Source: Pyropia yezoensis
Taxonomy: Eukaryota > Rhodophyta > Bangiophyceae > Bangiales > Bangiaceae
Direction: 5' to 3'
DNA length: 64,000 nucleotides
NCBI GenBank assembly: GCA_009829735.1
Contig: CM020618.1
Span: 35,254,894 to 35,318,893 of the forward strand
The translations under genes were made by a program, and so were the position numbers. Below, in pieces: positions 1 through 11,299 of this stretch (its first letter is position 1; the number at the start of each line of letters is the position of its first letter). The notes beneath the pieces were generated by a model. It searched no databases. It had not been told where the DNA came from and saw only the letters and a program-made list of their open reading frames with translations.

Positions 1-1195
1 GCCGACCCCCCCACAGAGGCCGTAAAGGCCATCTTGCACGGAAATGTAGGTACTCGGTCTTAGACCCACTGCGCGGGGAGCCCCAGCCAGAAGTCCGAGC
101 AAGTGTTGTCTTGTTTTTTTGTTTTTTTTGTTTGGGCTGGATTTCCAACGAGGTGACCTGTACATACAGTACAGTACACTGTACGTGCATGGCCTCCTCA
201 GCGGCCAATGCGGTGTCCTGGTTTGGGATATGCTACAGCACAGCGGTAGAAGATCAGCCGACTGGGGCGGGCGAGGGCCCAGCTGGGTGCCACCTGCATC
301 CAGTCTCTCAGCCAATGGGAACTCATTCCGTGACGTTGTCCGGACCAGATTTACCATCCCTACACTGATGCTCCCCTGCACGAGGCCGTTCCGCTGCCAG
401 CCGTTCCACAGGCGGCGACGACCGCGCAACAGCCTGCCGCGCATCGCGAGAGCGCGGTGTAGTCGAGAGTTATCGTGATCGCAAATGGCCAGCGGGCCAG
501 CCGTGTCTCGCCCTCGGTCAAGGACGTGCGCACCGCTACGGGGGATCCTCCGAGGTGCGGGGTCGGGCTGTGATGGCGGTGGCGGGGCCGGGATGTGGCT
601 ACACAGACGGGGCGGTTAGGTCGGTGGGCGGGAGTGTGCGGCACGCCCAGTTAAGGGCGGACATCTGGGTCAGAACGTGTGTATCTCATTGGTTGAAAAC
701 TCTCCACAACACCGAGAAAATGTGCAGAGAGACGCGCCAGACAGGCACCAACGGGTACCTGGAGACAGACAGGCACAAGAGAAACAGAGGACCCCTATAC
801 CATAAAAAGCGCTAAGAGTTATCCGGTTTTATGTGCGTTTTTTTGTGTCCTGAGCTGCTGTGCTTCACGCTGCTTCATGGGGTAGCAAGCCAGACGTCCG
901 CAAACAGGTACTCTTTACTGGGCGTGGCGGGGCGGCGACGTTGGTGGGGGGGGGGTTGAGGCGGGGCGGTGTGGAGGGGCCCAGCCGGACACGGCGTCTT
1001 CTAGCGAAAAAGTTGGCCCGTTCCTGATTAAATGTCATCGGCCGGGCACACGCGCAGGGCCGAAGGGTGGGGTGGAGTGGGGGGTTGCGTGGGCCGTGCG
1101 TCCGCACCGTGTGTGAATAATCTCGACGACATCATGCCATGATGGCAAAGCAAGGCGGCCCTCGGGCGGGACGGGGCGGGAAGCGTGGGGGAGCG

Positions 1196-1228
<33 letters not shown>

Positions 1229-1267
1229 GGGGGGGGGGGTGCCCGCCCCCCATCCCCGGGGACCACA

Positions 1268-1403
1268 GCAGCGGCTGATGGGTGGGTGAGGGTCGTATCT
1301 AAAAACCGCGATTCCCCGTGCCCCACGTGTCCATTGCAGCGGCTGAGGGGTGGGTTAGGGTCGTATCTACAAACCGCGATTCCCCGTGCCCCACGTGTCC
1401 ATC
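1268..1403. repeat. Two-copy 68-bp tandem duplication
   Basis: Two adjacent units begin at 1268 and 1336 with the same word (gcagcggctg). They share a block reading gggtcgtatct, then an A-rich or ACA-containing stretch, then accgcgattccccgtgccccacgtgtcc in pieces. Only a few bases differ between units, so the duplication is fairly recent. No coding role is apparent. Confidence 0.8.
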
Positions 1404-2745
1404 GGCAGGTGGTACCGCCCGTGTGCATTGTCCGAGGCCTGTTACCACAACGGCTTGGTGTGGCACCCGCGTCGAAATTGTACCCCCCCGTTGGCCCTGG
1501 TGCACCACAGCGGGCGACGAGACGCGCCACGTGAAAAGCAAAGCCACACCCTGATTGGATGGTACGAAATTACCCGTCTCTGTGGGACGGGGCCCCTGGA
1601 GAAGGCAAAGGGGCGTCCGGGGCACGCTCCCACGCCCGCCTCCGACTGACACGGGGGGGGGGGGGGGGGGGGGGGGTCGCGTATGGGTGTCCGAGCAAGC
1701 AGCGCTTGCTTCCACATCATCGGGCGCGCGTCCGTGCTGGTCTCGCGTGAGTCTGTTGTCAATGGAGCTCTGGAACCCTTTCTCCCATGCACCGTCCAAA
1801 AACGCGGCTTCACAGGCCACCCGCGCACCCGCGTCCTGGGAGGCTGTGGACAGGCCCCACACGCACACTGTACGTGGATCGTCAATCGGTCCACATGCGC
1901 GCGGCTCGAGCGCGCGTCGCGATGCGCACAGTAAAAACGAGCACACGGCCACAAATCGCATCTCTTTGCACCTCAGCGGCGACACGGTCACGATCGCCGA
2001 TACTGCCAACCAATGTGGGGCCCGGCTGCAGTGGAGGGCATACAGTGCTGGCCCTTGTCGCGGGGGGGTCGTTGCACACACATAGAGCATGTCGCCTCAG
2101 CCGCCTGGGGCGGCCTGGTCCCCACCCCCACCCACACACAACTCGCCCCCGGGGTTAGTCGCTTCTCGGAGAGCGAGCGCCCCGCCCGGCCCTTCTCTCT
2201 CAACCGTCATTGGAGGCGCACCCCGTCCCGGTTTTTTTTGCCCGTGACGGATGATGGGTGCGCTTGTCGAGCACTGCGGACGGCCCAGGTATGTGCCTCG
2301 CGGCGCCGGGGGCGCGCGGCTTCGCACTAATCCCCAGCCGCCCATGGCGGGTGAAGGGGGGGCTTGACTAGTATTGGGGGCGGCCGCGGCCAGCACCCTG
2401 CAGCGCATGGTGCGGGCGGGCGTGCCCGGGCCCTGCAGCTCCCCTCCTCCCTCCACCATGGGCGGGGCCCGCGGGCAAGGTGAACAAACGCGTGGCGTGA
2501 AAAAAATGGTCACGCACGGGAGGGTGCTGTGCGTGGTCGAGGAACGTGCTCCTGGAGGGGCGCAAGTGTAGCCGATCCGCCCTTACGGACGCACTCTCTG
2601 TGACACACGCCTGTGCACAGGCAGCCTCCAACTCAACCAAACCCGCACCCACACTGTTGGTGGTTGCGCCCTTCCCCGCGCCCACCCGCCAAGGCCGCCG
2701 CGCCCCCATCACAATCCTGCCCCACCCCCTTCTATCCCCGCGGGC

Positions 2746-2752
2746 TATTAAA
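2746..2752 (+). promoter_or_regulatory. TATA-like element upstream of the 3010 gene
   Basis: The sequence tattaaa sits in an otherwise very GC-rich stretch about 260 bp upstream of the ATG at 3010. It is the only A/T-rich hexamer of this kind in the preceding 300 bp. Its use as a core promoter is inference. Confidence 0.3.
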
Positions 2753-3009
2753 GCCCTGCCGCGGGTGTGCCTCGGCACGGGGTCGTCGCAGGCTCCCCCA
2801 CCCACCGCCCGCCCCGCACACGCCCTCACGGCAAAGAGACAGGCGGGCCTCACGGGTGTGCTCCACCCCTGTCGTCCTGGCACCTCTTGCCCGTTCCCCA
2901 GTCCCGCCTCACCGCGACCCCCGCCCCTCGATTGGTTCCCCGCGTGCCCCCCCCCCCCCCCCCCCCCCCCCCCACATCGCCGGTGCCTTCCGCCCGGCAT
3001 CCGGCCCTG

Positions 3010-4038
3010 ATGGAGAACCAAGACGCGCCCAACTCCCCTGCTATGCCCATGATGGCCGCCCCCCCCGCCGCTCGCGGCCCGTCGTGGACCGCGACCCTGC
3101 GCGACTGCCGTGCTCGCGACCGCTGGGCGACTCTGCCGACGCACGTCGCCTTTTTTGCGTGGTCGCTATTCACGTCCCTCTTCCCTTTGGCCGCGCCGGT
3201 ACCGTCCAATGGCGTGGCAACGGACGGGCTGTTCTTGCACACTCCGTCAGAGCGGGTGGAGTTGATGGTCATGCAGCACGTCTGCGACAAGGCCGACCTG
3301 CCGGTAGGTAGCCTGCCGTCCTTTGACCCGAACAACTACCCGGGCGACATCCCGACGGCGGTCCGCGAGGCGCTCGGGTACAAGGAGAATGCCGCCCACC
3401 TCGAGCGCTTCTTCCGTCGCCAGCACCGGGTACTGGTGTGTGCCTCCCAGGTCGAGTGTGTGTCCATGTCGCACGACAACCTCACTGCCCTGTGTCCGGC
3501 GCTTCCCTTGTGGTGGTTTCAGGTGGAGGTTCCGTACGGCATGCCCGTGGCACTCCACAACGTCGTCTCCCTCCGCGGTAGTCTGCTACAGTCCGACCGG
3601 CCTGAAAACAGGGCCGCAGCCGCCTTGTCCAGTTCGTGGCTGCTGAGCGTTGCCGTCGTGCTGGCGGGGTCCGTCGTATCGAAAAAGATTCTGTGGCTCA
3701 TCCCTCAAGCCTTGGTGGACATCCTCGCCGACGCCGACTATGCGGCGCTGTGTAACGGGGACGACACGCTGCGCCACGTCTTGGGGGCAGCCCTCGAGCT
3801 TCTACGCGTGCTGTGGATCGATCAGTACGCGGTGGAGGCATTCCTCAAGGAAACCCTAGACGAGCGGCGCGCCTTGCGCTGCGAGTACCGCCCAGAGGGC
3901 GGCGCTGGCCGTGTGTACCTGCGGGAAAGCGTGGATCTCCCGGGCCTGCCCTGTACCTCGGACGTGCTGGCGGACGTCGTGATGCCTAGCGTGGCGCCGG
4001 TGCCTATCATTCCGCCCCCCCCCCATGAGCTTTGGTGA
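3010..4038 (+). CDS. Stand-alone relative of the Ty3-element antisense ORF
   Basis: Encodes 342 aa from an ATG directly after a C tract. The frame is open further upstream, but that part is Pro-rich low complexity with no ATG context I trust. I recognise no named domain. The protein is colinear with the antisense ORF inside the Ty3 element (29543-31486). Residues 131-240 align with 177-283 of that ORF and share an FRR motif, a WW-x-QVEVPYG-x-P block, WLL, LW-x-x-P, and a later RV-x-LRE motif. No LTR, gag or pol remnant was seen within 1 kb on either side, so it is not obviously the fragment of a whole element. The C-terminus is Pro-rich. It could be a domesticated copy, the cellular source of the retroelement ORF, or a decayed element. 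Function unknown. Confidence 0.7.
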   Translation: MENQDAPNSPAMPMMAAPPAARGPSWTATLRDCRARDRWATLPTHVAFFAWSLFTSLFPLAAPVPSNGVATDGLFLHTPSERVELMVMQHVCDKADLPVGSLPSFDPNNYPGDIPTAVREALGYKENAAHLERFFRRQHRVLVCASQVECVSMSHDNLTALCPALPLWWFQVEVPYGMPVALHNVVSLRGSLLQSDRPENRAAAALSSSWLLSVAVVLAGSVVSKKILWLIPQALVDILADADYAALCNGDDTLRHVLGAALELLRVLWIDQYAVEAFLKETLDERRALRCEYRPEGGAGRVYLRESVDLPGLPCTSDVLADVVMPSVAPVPIIPPPPHELW

Positions 4039-4633
4039 GGGCTTCCCCGCCAGCATGTAGTCGAGTGGTGGCGGAGGTGGTGGAAGCAGTGGCTGGCTCG
4101 CCTCGTGTACACGAGGCGGGCATGTGGTAGCCGAGTGCGTGCCCTGACAGCGAGGGGGGGTTCGTGAGTAGGTGGGCTGGCACCGCCTGTGCGTCAACGT
4201 TTGCTTGTCCTGTGGGTCGGCTGGCCTTGTGTTTGCGTGTCCAGATGTTCACTGTGGTCCCCTGCCATGACGGGTTGTCGTGTGTAGATTTAGAAAAAGG
4301 GGTCATTGTGGTTGTGGAAAAACAAGCATACTTGCATGCCAACGGCCGGCCAGAACATCAGCCACAGTGCCGCACTATATGGCCCCTCCTATGCGAGTGG
4401 GTGGAGCACCTGCTGTCACGTCGCCACTGTCACCGCCCCAACAGCCGTACCGGCGAAAAAGGGTGACCGGGCACTGAAGCGGCCTGTATACCAGGGACAG
4501 GGGAACCACCTTGACAAACCCATTGCACAGTATTTGAGAGGAATGGTCAACATTCAAGTGACCAACACCGTCTACTTTATCAGTTGTGCGTGTACTTTGA
4601 AATATATTTCCTGCGAGTGCCGCGCAGCGCTCC

Positions 4634-4647
4634 GTTATGTACATAAC
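4634..4647. repeat. Perfect 14-bp palindrome, copy 1
   Basis: The sequence gttatgtacataac is its own reverse complement and recurs exactly at 4970-4983, 336 bp away. It could be a dimeric protein-binding site. No gene partner is evident. Confidence 0.75.
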
Positions 4648-4969
4648 AAGACGGGTGCGTGTGACCTCGACCGCTGTCGGGGCATGTCGGTAACCAATGA
4701 GATCGTGATAGACAAAAACACAAACTTTGTTCACGAGTGCCATTCCCACGTACGAAATCGTGCGATCGATGACGTGATCCGATTTTTGATGAATCACGCC
4801 ATCATATCATATGATAGTGTTCAGGTTACTTTTTCAACTGGTGGCGAGGACCACTTCTTAGTTGACAGATAAACCACATTTCCGTACCACTGTTTCAGTG
4901 TGTACCGTTCGCGATCCTCGCGAACCCACATGAAAATAGTCGCGGCCCGGTGAGATCTCTTGGCATCAT

Positions 4970-4983
4970 GTTATGTACATAAC
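4970..4983. repeat. Perfect 14-bp palindrome, copy 2
   Basis: Exact second copy of gttatgtacataac (see 4634-4647), lying in the same moderately A/T-rich intergenic stretch. Confidence 0.75.
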
Positions 4984-5299
4984 GCGACCCCGTCGCTGTG
5001 GTCGGTCCGCATGAGTGCAGTATGAGTTCTGTAAGTACTTGGAGAATTAAGAGGTAAGTATATCTAGGAGTTTTTGCCACCAGATCACTTCACCTCTGCG
5101 GATCCGCGTGGGTGTGGGGCGGAGGTGGGGGTGGGGGTAGGGGGTGGGTGAGTGGGGGGGGGGGGGGTGGGGGTGGGGGAGGGGGGGGGGGGGGTTGTGA
5201 GCCGCGCATTGTTGGTGTGTGTCGAGAGTGGGGTTGGTGGTGGCGGTGGTGACGGTGGGGGCCAGAGGCCAGCCGACTCCGTTGCCGCCTCCACAGCCA

Positions 5300-5400
5300 C
5301 CGCTGCCGCCACGCCGCCACGCCGCCACGCCGCCACGCCGCCACGCCGCCACGCTGCCACGCCGCCACGCCGCCACGCCGCCACGCCGCCACGCCGGCAC
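5300..5400. repeat. 9-bp minisatellite (CCACGCCGC)n
   Basis: About eleven tandem copies of a 9-bp unit ccacgccgc, with one t substitution in the middle (ccacgctgc). On the minus strand the array reads as an AWRRGGVA-type peptide repeat in every frame, because 9 is a multiple of 3. I treat it as DNA repeat rather than protein. Confidence 0.85.
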
Positions 5401-6589
5401 CGCGGCGCGGCGCCGCCACGCGGTGCCAGCTTGTGCGCAACTTTTCAGCCTGAGCTGGCGATCGCGGTCGGCACCGCGTCGGCGGCGTCGGCCGCGGACC
5501 GCTTCCTGTGGACTATAACCCGGTTTTTATGCTGGTTATTTGGCCCAGGAAATACACATTGCAGGCCAGGAAACGCCCAGGAAACCCTCTCAATGAGACA
5601 ACGAATCGATAACGGAATGCCGTTGAGAGTACACCAGAGCGGAGAACATGACGAATGCTGTCCTCGGGAGCATCTGTGATGAAAGAACGCGGCAGTGACA
5701 CCACTATCCAGCACTGACGGTTCGGTTGCACAGAACGTCTCGGATGCGCTCCCGAGAAACGCCCCGACTCGACGCCGGGCTGTCCGAACGCGGCGGGACG
5801 CGCATATGTCGAGCAGACACCCGGGCGTTCCGGGCTCGGGCTTTCGTCAGGTTCAGATCCGGCGAGATGCTGCAGGCGAAGCGGCAGGAGCATCCAGATT
5901 GCGTCTGGTTGACAGTAAATAGTTCAATGGACAGGATGACTTGTAGGCACCTCTCTTCGTCATGAACTTCACTTAGATGAGACTAATACGGTTGGACTTC
6001 ATGTTAGGACGTGTAGTATTGAGAAAGCGTTTCCAGAGATTCACGAATGGGACGATTCTAACTCCTATAGACTGGGGCGGGAGCTGACTTAAACGGCATG
6101 CTTAGGGAAAGACTTGTGCCTAATACATGCATGGAATGATATAGTGTTTCCCGGGGGCTCAACCGTCCTTTCCCCACCCTGTAACTTCCTGTTCATCGGC
6201 CCCTTCGTCTGGCTTTTGTCATCAACCCCCCGCCCCCACCACCGTAGTCCCACTTCGTCCGCTCTCCCCCGTCCCTCTCGGTCCGCTCTCTCCCCCTCTC
6301 TGCCTTTCACTTCACCTTTTCCTGCCTGCTCACCCCTCTGCGCGCCACCTCGCCCCCTTGCCTCCCACTTTTCCTTTCCACCGCTTCGTTCTGATGCCGA
6401 CCCAGCTTCCCTCCCCTCCCTGCCCCTTGTTTTGAGCTGCAAGCTGCCCCACGCGTCCCCCTCTCCTGCCAACCCGCCTTTCCCCCTGTCTCGACCCCAT
6501 CGCCTCAGCTTTCTTTCCCGCCCGCTTCCTCCGCCCCCTCCTCGTCACCTTCTCAAAACCTCGCACCTCCTCCCCTTCCTGCCTGGGAC
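5401..6589. other. Intergenic; pyrimidine-rich leader before 6590
   Basis: Nothing codes convincingly in 5401-6150. From about 6150 to 6589 the plus strand is strongly C/T-rich (runs of ccctctc and cctttcc). The same character is seen just upstream of other gene starts in the window (10200-10290, 14520-14547), which suggests a promoter or 5' leader for the ORF at 6590. Confidence 0.45.
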
Positions 6590-7342
6590 ATGCGGCACTC
6601 CCGCGCGCGCCGCGCGCGCGTTGCCGCCGCCGTCCGCCGCGCGTCGGCGGTGCGGGCCGCGCGGGCGGCGCTCGCCGCCGAGGCGGCCGCCCTCACCGCC
6701 GCCGCCGCCGGCCGCGCGTCTGCTGTGGCGGGGTGGTACGCGGTGGAGGCGGCACGGGAGGCGAAGGAGGCAAAGGCGGCTGTGGCGGCGGCGGCTGGGG
6801 CGGCGGCGGCAGGGGCGTCGGCGGCAGGGGGAGGAGGAGGAGGGGGGGGGGAGAATGACGGGGCGGGGGCGAACACGAGTGACCCTGACAGGCGGCGTCG
6901 GCGGCGCATCTCGTTTGGGGGGGTGTCGGACGTGTTTGTGCTATCGGATGAGGAGGAAGGGGAGGGGGGGGAGGTGGAGGAGGGGGAGGATGCCGAGGAT
7001 GCCGAGGATGCCGAGGAAGTCGAGGACGGTGTGCATGAGGGGGACGAGGCTGCTGACGGGGAAGAGAGCGCGGGAGACGTGGAGGGGATGGCAGCGGCTG
7101 GCGAGGCGGCGTCTGCGGAGAGGGCACGGGCGGGTGGGGTGGCACCTGCGGCAGGGCCACCACCGGCGACAGCAGCCGTGGTGGGGAGGGGCGTCAAGCG
7201 CGCCCGTCGCAGCGGTCGCCTCCGCAGCGGTCGCGGGCGCGACAGCGCCGGCGGCAACGCCGGCGGCAGCGCCGGCGGCGACGGTGAGGCGGCCAGCCCA
7301 GCTGGCTGGCGACCGCCTGCCGTAGCTGCCGAGCCGGTGTAA
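6590..7342 (+). CDS. Low-complexity acidic/basic protein, unknown
   Basis: A 250-aa ORF from ATG. The first 90 residues are Ala/Arg-rich with a helical look (AREAKEAKAAV). A glycine tract follows, then RRRRRRISFGGVSDVFVLSDEEE near residues 101-123 (a cluster of Arg next to an acidic run), an acidic repeat (EDAEDAEDAEE), and a basic Arg/Gly tail (RRSGRLRSGRGR). The RISF motif preceded by Arg resembles an RVxF-type PP1 docking site, but that is only a pattern match. G/C-ending codons dominate and there is a pyrimidine-rich leader. It may be a nuclear protein. I do not recognise a family, and a chance ORF in GC-rich DNA cannot be excluded. Confidence 0.4.
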   Translation: MRHSRARRARVAAAVRRASAVRAARAALAAEAAALTAAAAGRASAVAGWYAVEAAREAKEAKAAVAAAAGAAAAGASAAGGGGGGGGENDGAGANTSDPDRRRRRRISFGGVSDVFVLSDEEEGEGGEVEEGEDAEDAEDAEEVEDGVHEGDEAADGEESAGDVEGMAAAGEAASAERARAGGVAPAAGPPPATAAVVGRGVKRARRSGRLRSGRGRDSAGGNAGGSAGGDGEAASPAGWRPPAVAAEPV

Positions 7343-10291
7343 TCCCCGCGCGCTGGCGGTCGGGGCGGGAGAGGGTGGGGGGCGGGTGAGGTGGAAGGGG
7401 GGAGCATGACGCGAAGGGGGTCGGAGGGGGGGCGGCGGCTGGCGTCCGGTTGGCGGGTGCGCCAATGGCGCGGGGGGGAGGGGGGGGTGGGGCGCGGGGT
7501 ATGGTGCTCCCTCCCCGCCAGAGCAGAGCAGCCACGACAGCGGCAGGGGGCTGCGGGTCTTTGGGGATGCGTCGCAGTTCGGCTGTCGGTGCTTTTTCTC
7601 GCTTCTGTTCTTTTGTGATTGGGGGGATGGAGGCTCGTCGACTTGTGTCGGCTGGCTTGGGTGACAACGCGCGGAAGGCGGTGGCGACAGGCGAAGGTAT
7701 TGCGGGCGCGGCCAGATTGACGGTGGCGGTGGCTGTGGCGGTGGCTGTGGCTCTGTCTTTTTGAGGTGGCGGTGGCGGTGACGGTGGTGGTGGTGGTAGC
7801 GCTGGTGGTGGCGATGGTGGTGACAGTGGTGGTTGCAGGCACGGGACGGCCGCGCCGCCCCGGGGCGCCCCTGCCCTCCACCCGGTGTCCTCCCCCCCCC
7901 CTACCGCCACGTCGTGGGGATGGTGGGGGAGTGGAGCCTACCGGCGTCCGCGGCGGCGGCGGTAGCGCGGACGACGACCGCGTGATGCCCTCGGCAGCTT
8001 TGGCCATACCACATTCCCCTTTCCCCGCTCTAGTGTGACCCCACCTGGCTCGTTGATGGCGTCCCTGCCGTCCCCGCCGTCCCCGCCGCGAGCCCCCGTC
8101 ATCTCTGCTGCCCCCTACGCCGCGGCTGCCCCCCTGGCAGCACCCATTCTCCCTCCCCCCCTTCTCCTGCCCTTGCTGCTTTCGCCGCGGCCGAGGCGGG
8201 ACGGCCAGCGGCGGTGAACGGCACCCCCCGCGCGGCCGCCCACCCGGGCGAGGCCCTTTGGCCTGACGGAACCTGCTTGTCTACCGCCTTCTGCCTGCGG
8301 CCGTCTGCCACGGCCACGTGGGACATCATGACCACGGGGGCCAGCCACCCACGCCTCCCGCCCCCTGCCCCCCGCCTCCTCCCGGGATTTGCCAATAACG
8401 GGGAGGGTTATAAGAGGGCCTCCTGCGAGAGTGGGCTAGGGGGGAATGGGGGGGTGGGGGCAACGGGGGGCTGGGCGACCAAGAGAGCTGCTGCTGTATT
8501 TCTGTACAGGTGTCTGGCACAGCTGCGTCTGCCATCCCTCCTGCACCCCGCATCCCCCCTTCTGCCCACATCTCCCCCCTGCAACCCCTCCCGCTCATGT
8601 CTGTGGCAGTGGGCGGCTCCTGCGAAGCGTGGCAGACAGGGCGGCGGCCGCCGCCACCCCTCTGCCCCACCTCGGGGAGCCCGCTTCGTAGGGCGCGGCG
8701 GTTGCGCGGCGATGCGCGGCGTGGTGGGGCGTGGGGCACGGTGACATCTACCCAACTCCCCTCCCCCTTCGTCGCTGCATCCGCCTTTCCCTGTTCCCAA
8801 CGTGGCACAGGGCGGCGGCCGGCGGTGCGTGGGTCACCGGCGGGCTGCCGCACGCACCGCCCCCTCCCCATCCACCACTGCGGCCGGCACCACCTCGCGC
8901 GTCCGCGTTGCGGCGTGGTGAAGAATGCTGCCCTGAACCGCGGCGGCGGTGGCGGCGGCACGGAGACGGCGGCGGCGGCAGCGACGGAGCTGGGCGCCGG
9001 CGCCGCGGCGGACGGCGGTCTCAGTGCAGTGTGGTGCTGGCAGCTGACGCCGCGCTGGTGGTGACGGCCGCCCTGGCGGCTGCCGGTGGAGGTGGCGGCG
9101 GGGCTGCGGGCCCCGGCCACACGCGCTGTCCGCTGCGCCCCTAGCGGTGGGGATGGCGCCGGCCGGGGGACGGAGTTTGGGAGTGGCACCGGCCAGTGGG
9201 TGGAGCTATGGCTTGGGGGGGCGAGCCTCCTTGGCCTCCTCTCCCCACCCCTTCACACACACCCGCTGCCGCCACAGGCGCTGCGAACACTGCCGCCGCG
9301 GCAGCGCACTGTGGCGGGACGTTGGCGGCTACGAATGGCTGCCGAGGCTCGGCAGCCGCAGCGGCGGCGGCGTATGGCGGCCATGGCGGCGAGGCGGGCG
9401 GCGGGGACCTGGTGGCCGGGATGCGGCGGCGGCGGCGTACGCCCCTCTCTCGTCCACCAGCGGCTCTCCCCCCTCTGCTCCTTCCGCAAAAAGCAGGACG
9501 GTACATACATGCATACAGGTACGGCTGTAGCGACGCTGGAAAACGACTACGACCCATTACTCCGGGCACCGGGCGCGACGCTTTCATCGCTTTTGGTGTT
9601 GGACCGCGACGACGACGACGTGCAAAACTTTGAGAAGGACGGCGCGCAAGAAGGATGGCACCAAGGGCATCAGAACCCCGAGTGTTGTTGTAGCGAAGTT
9701 TGTGGGCTATTTTTCTCCAGCTCTTTGCGTACGACCCGCGTCAAGGTGCCGGTGCAGCAGACATTTCGAAGTCGGCCAGAGTTCGACCATGGACAACAAC
9801 CCCATGGCGCGGGCCCCCAGTAGTATCGGCGCGCAGCGGGTGGCAATGATGCAAGAAAAAACGCGGGGAAGCAGACGCGAGGGGGGAGTCCTACTGAGGG
9901 GGCCCACAAACATCAGTGGTGACGGCGGCGGCGGCGCGCCAGACGATGATGAGCACCTCCCTCTGATGCCGACGTTGTCCAAAAGCTAACGGTTGCTTAA
10001 ATCATCTGCTCTGTGAAGCGGCATGAGAAGAATTTGAACTCAATTCCTGCGTTGCAGGCCCGGTTAACGTACTTCCTCACGTCGCCGGCCGGAAGCGGCC
10101 CTCACGTCCTGCTCACCCCGCCTGGTGTCCGACGCTGCGCATCTTGGCCTCTGCCGAACGCCAGGCCGGGCTCGAGGCACCACCGACTCCGAGTCGATTC
10201 CCCCCCCCCCCCCCCCCACCCCGAATACCCTCTTGGCCCTCTTTCTCACAGCCCTTTTTTTTCCCGTCATCACATCGACCCCCTCTCCCTC
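7343..10291. other. Long GC-rich stretch without a supported gene
   Basis: Many overlapping ORFs on both strands, none with a recognisable domain, consistent codon bias or good start. It contains a GGT/GGC microsatellite (7719-7840). A ttataag element at about 8409 could be a TATA box for an unrecognised transcript downstream. GCN-rich stretches occur at 8930-9060 and 9340-9440. Bases 10200-10290 are the pyrimidine-rich leader of prefoldin subunit 2. Confidence 0.45.
7719..7840. repeat. GGT/GGC trinucleotide microsatellite
   Basis: Imperfect run of ggtggc, ggtgg and tgacggtggtgg units, interrupted at about 7755-7770 by ctctgtctttttgag. Simple repeat with no coding evidence. Confidence 0.75.
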
Positions 10292-11299
10292 ATGGCGGAT
10301 TCCAAGGTCGCCACCGTCGGCGGCGGCGCGGCGCCCCCCGCTCCCGGCGGTGGCGGCGGCGGGGGCGCCGCCGGCGCGGGTGCCGCGGCGGCGGGCATGA
10401 CCACCGACGCCCAAAAGGCGGTCATCGAGCGCTACCAGAACCTGCGGGCGGTGGTGGCCAACCTGGGGCAGGCCGTCCAGGAGGCGGATGGGGATCGGGC
10501 AGAGCATGAGTACGTTGGCGTCCGCGGGCGGGCCGAGGAGAAGAGTGCCTGGGTGTCGGATGCGAGGGCGGGGGATGAGGGGGGGGGGGGGGGGAGGGGA
10601 GGCGATGAGCCAAGGCATGTGGCAGGGGCTCTTTTTGGTGGTCTGGACGAGGCACGACGTTGGGTCTGGGGGGCGGGTGGCGCTCCTGTGGGCGTTCCCG
10701 CCGGGCCGCGGGGGCGGGCGTGGGCTGGGGGAGGGAGGGAGGGGGGGCGCCTGACAGCGAACAGACTACAGATGCGGCCGGAGGCAAGGTGGTGGTGGGG
10801 CGAGCTGGCGGGGGTTTCCCGGCGGCCTACTGGCTGCATGGCGACCTGCCGGCAAGCGCGTCTGCCTTTTCTTCCCCTCACCCTGACGCGGGTGTGTCCC
10901 ACCTCACTTTTCCTATTCGACCACCGCGGCGTGTATGCCCCCTCAGCAAGGTGCTAACGGTGGATCTTTTTCTTTTCTCTCTCGCCTCGCTGCGCTTCCT
11001 TTTTTTCTCCATTGCGCCCGCCGCCCGTTACACTTTCCCCCACCTCACCCCCGCCCCCCCCTTACAGCCTGGTTTTGCGGCAGCTGGCGCCGCTCCCCCC
11101 GAGCCGCCGGTGCTGGCATCAGGTCGGCTCTGTCCTCTCCACCCGCACCGTTGGGGAGGTGGTGCCCGTCCTCACCGCCGAGCGCACCCGCCTGGAGGGG
11201 GTCATGCGCGAGAGTGCCAACCGCCTGGCCGAGGCGGAAGCGGCGCTCGCGGAGCTGACCCGCACGTACAACATCCGCGAGCGGGGACAGGGCGCGTGA
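10292..11299 (+). CDS. PFDN2: Prefoldin subunit 2 (two exons)
   Basis: Coding sequence joins 10292-10509 and 11068-11299 (149 aa). Prefoldin is the hetero-hexameric cytosolic chaperone that hands nascent actin and tubulin to the CCT/TRiC chaperonin; subunit 2 is a beta-type member. The N-terminus is a Gly/Ala-rich extension of about 36 residues, then TTDAQKAVIERYQNLR begins the first coiled-coil helix. The intron sits exactly between AEHD and LVLRQL; the join restores the beta-prefoldin EH-x-LV segment. The hairpin follows (VGSVLSTRTVGEVVPVL), then the second helix (RLEGVMRESANRLAEAEAALAEL) and the family-typical ending TYNIRE. The donor GTACGT and acceptor CCTTACAG are good matches. The N-terminal extension is longer than in animals. 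Leader sequence is pyrimidine-rich. Confidence 0.88.
10510..11067 (+). other. Intron of prefoldin subunit 2
   Basis: 558-bp intron with donor GTACGT and acceptor ...CCTTACAG behind a pyrimidine tract. Splicing fuses GA at 10508-10509 with C at 11068 into an Asp codon and keeps the prefoldin alignment gap-free. Confidence 0.85.

Larger units (their letters stand above)
1..3009. other. Gene-poor GC-rich region with G/C tracts
   Basis: I find no protein-coding gene here that I can support. The stretch holds homopolymeric G tracts (about 1199-1239 and 1651-1676), a C tract (about 2947-2972), a two-copy tandem repeat (1268-1403), and scattered short ORFs in all frames that look like GC-rich shadows. 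The last few hundred bases are pyrimidine-rich and include a TATA-like element before the gene at 3010, so they probably hold its promoter. Confidence 0.5.
4039..5299. other. Intergenic, mixed composition
   Basis: No gene supported. Bases 4480-5080 are less GC-rich than their surroundings. They contain two copies of a 14-bp perfect palindrome (4634-4647 and 4970-4983). G tracts with GGGGT runs follow at about 5118-5195. A 188-codon open frame at 4306-4872 lacks an ATG and has no recognisable motif. Confidence 0.5.

Noticed and set aside
4306-4872. 188-codon plus-strand ORF
   Set aside because: Begins at TTG, no motif, and the composition is that of intergenic DNA.
5300-5400. Minisatellite as a CRISPR array
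   Set aside because: Unit is 9 bp with no spacers; a simple tandem repeat in eukaryotic DNA.
9086-9823. 245-codon plus-strand ORF with LENDYDPLL and LDRDDDDVQNF segments
   Set aside because: No ATG at the start, mixed low complexity, no family or splice context; not enough to call a gene.
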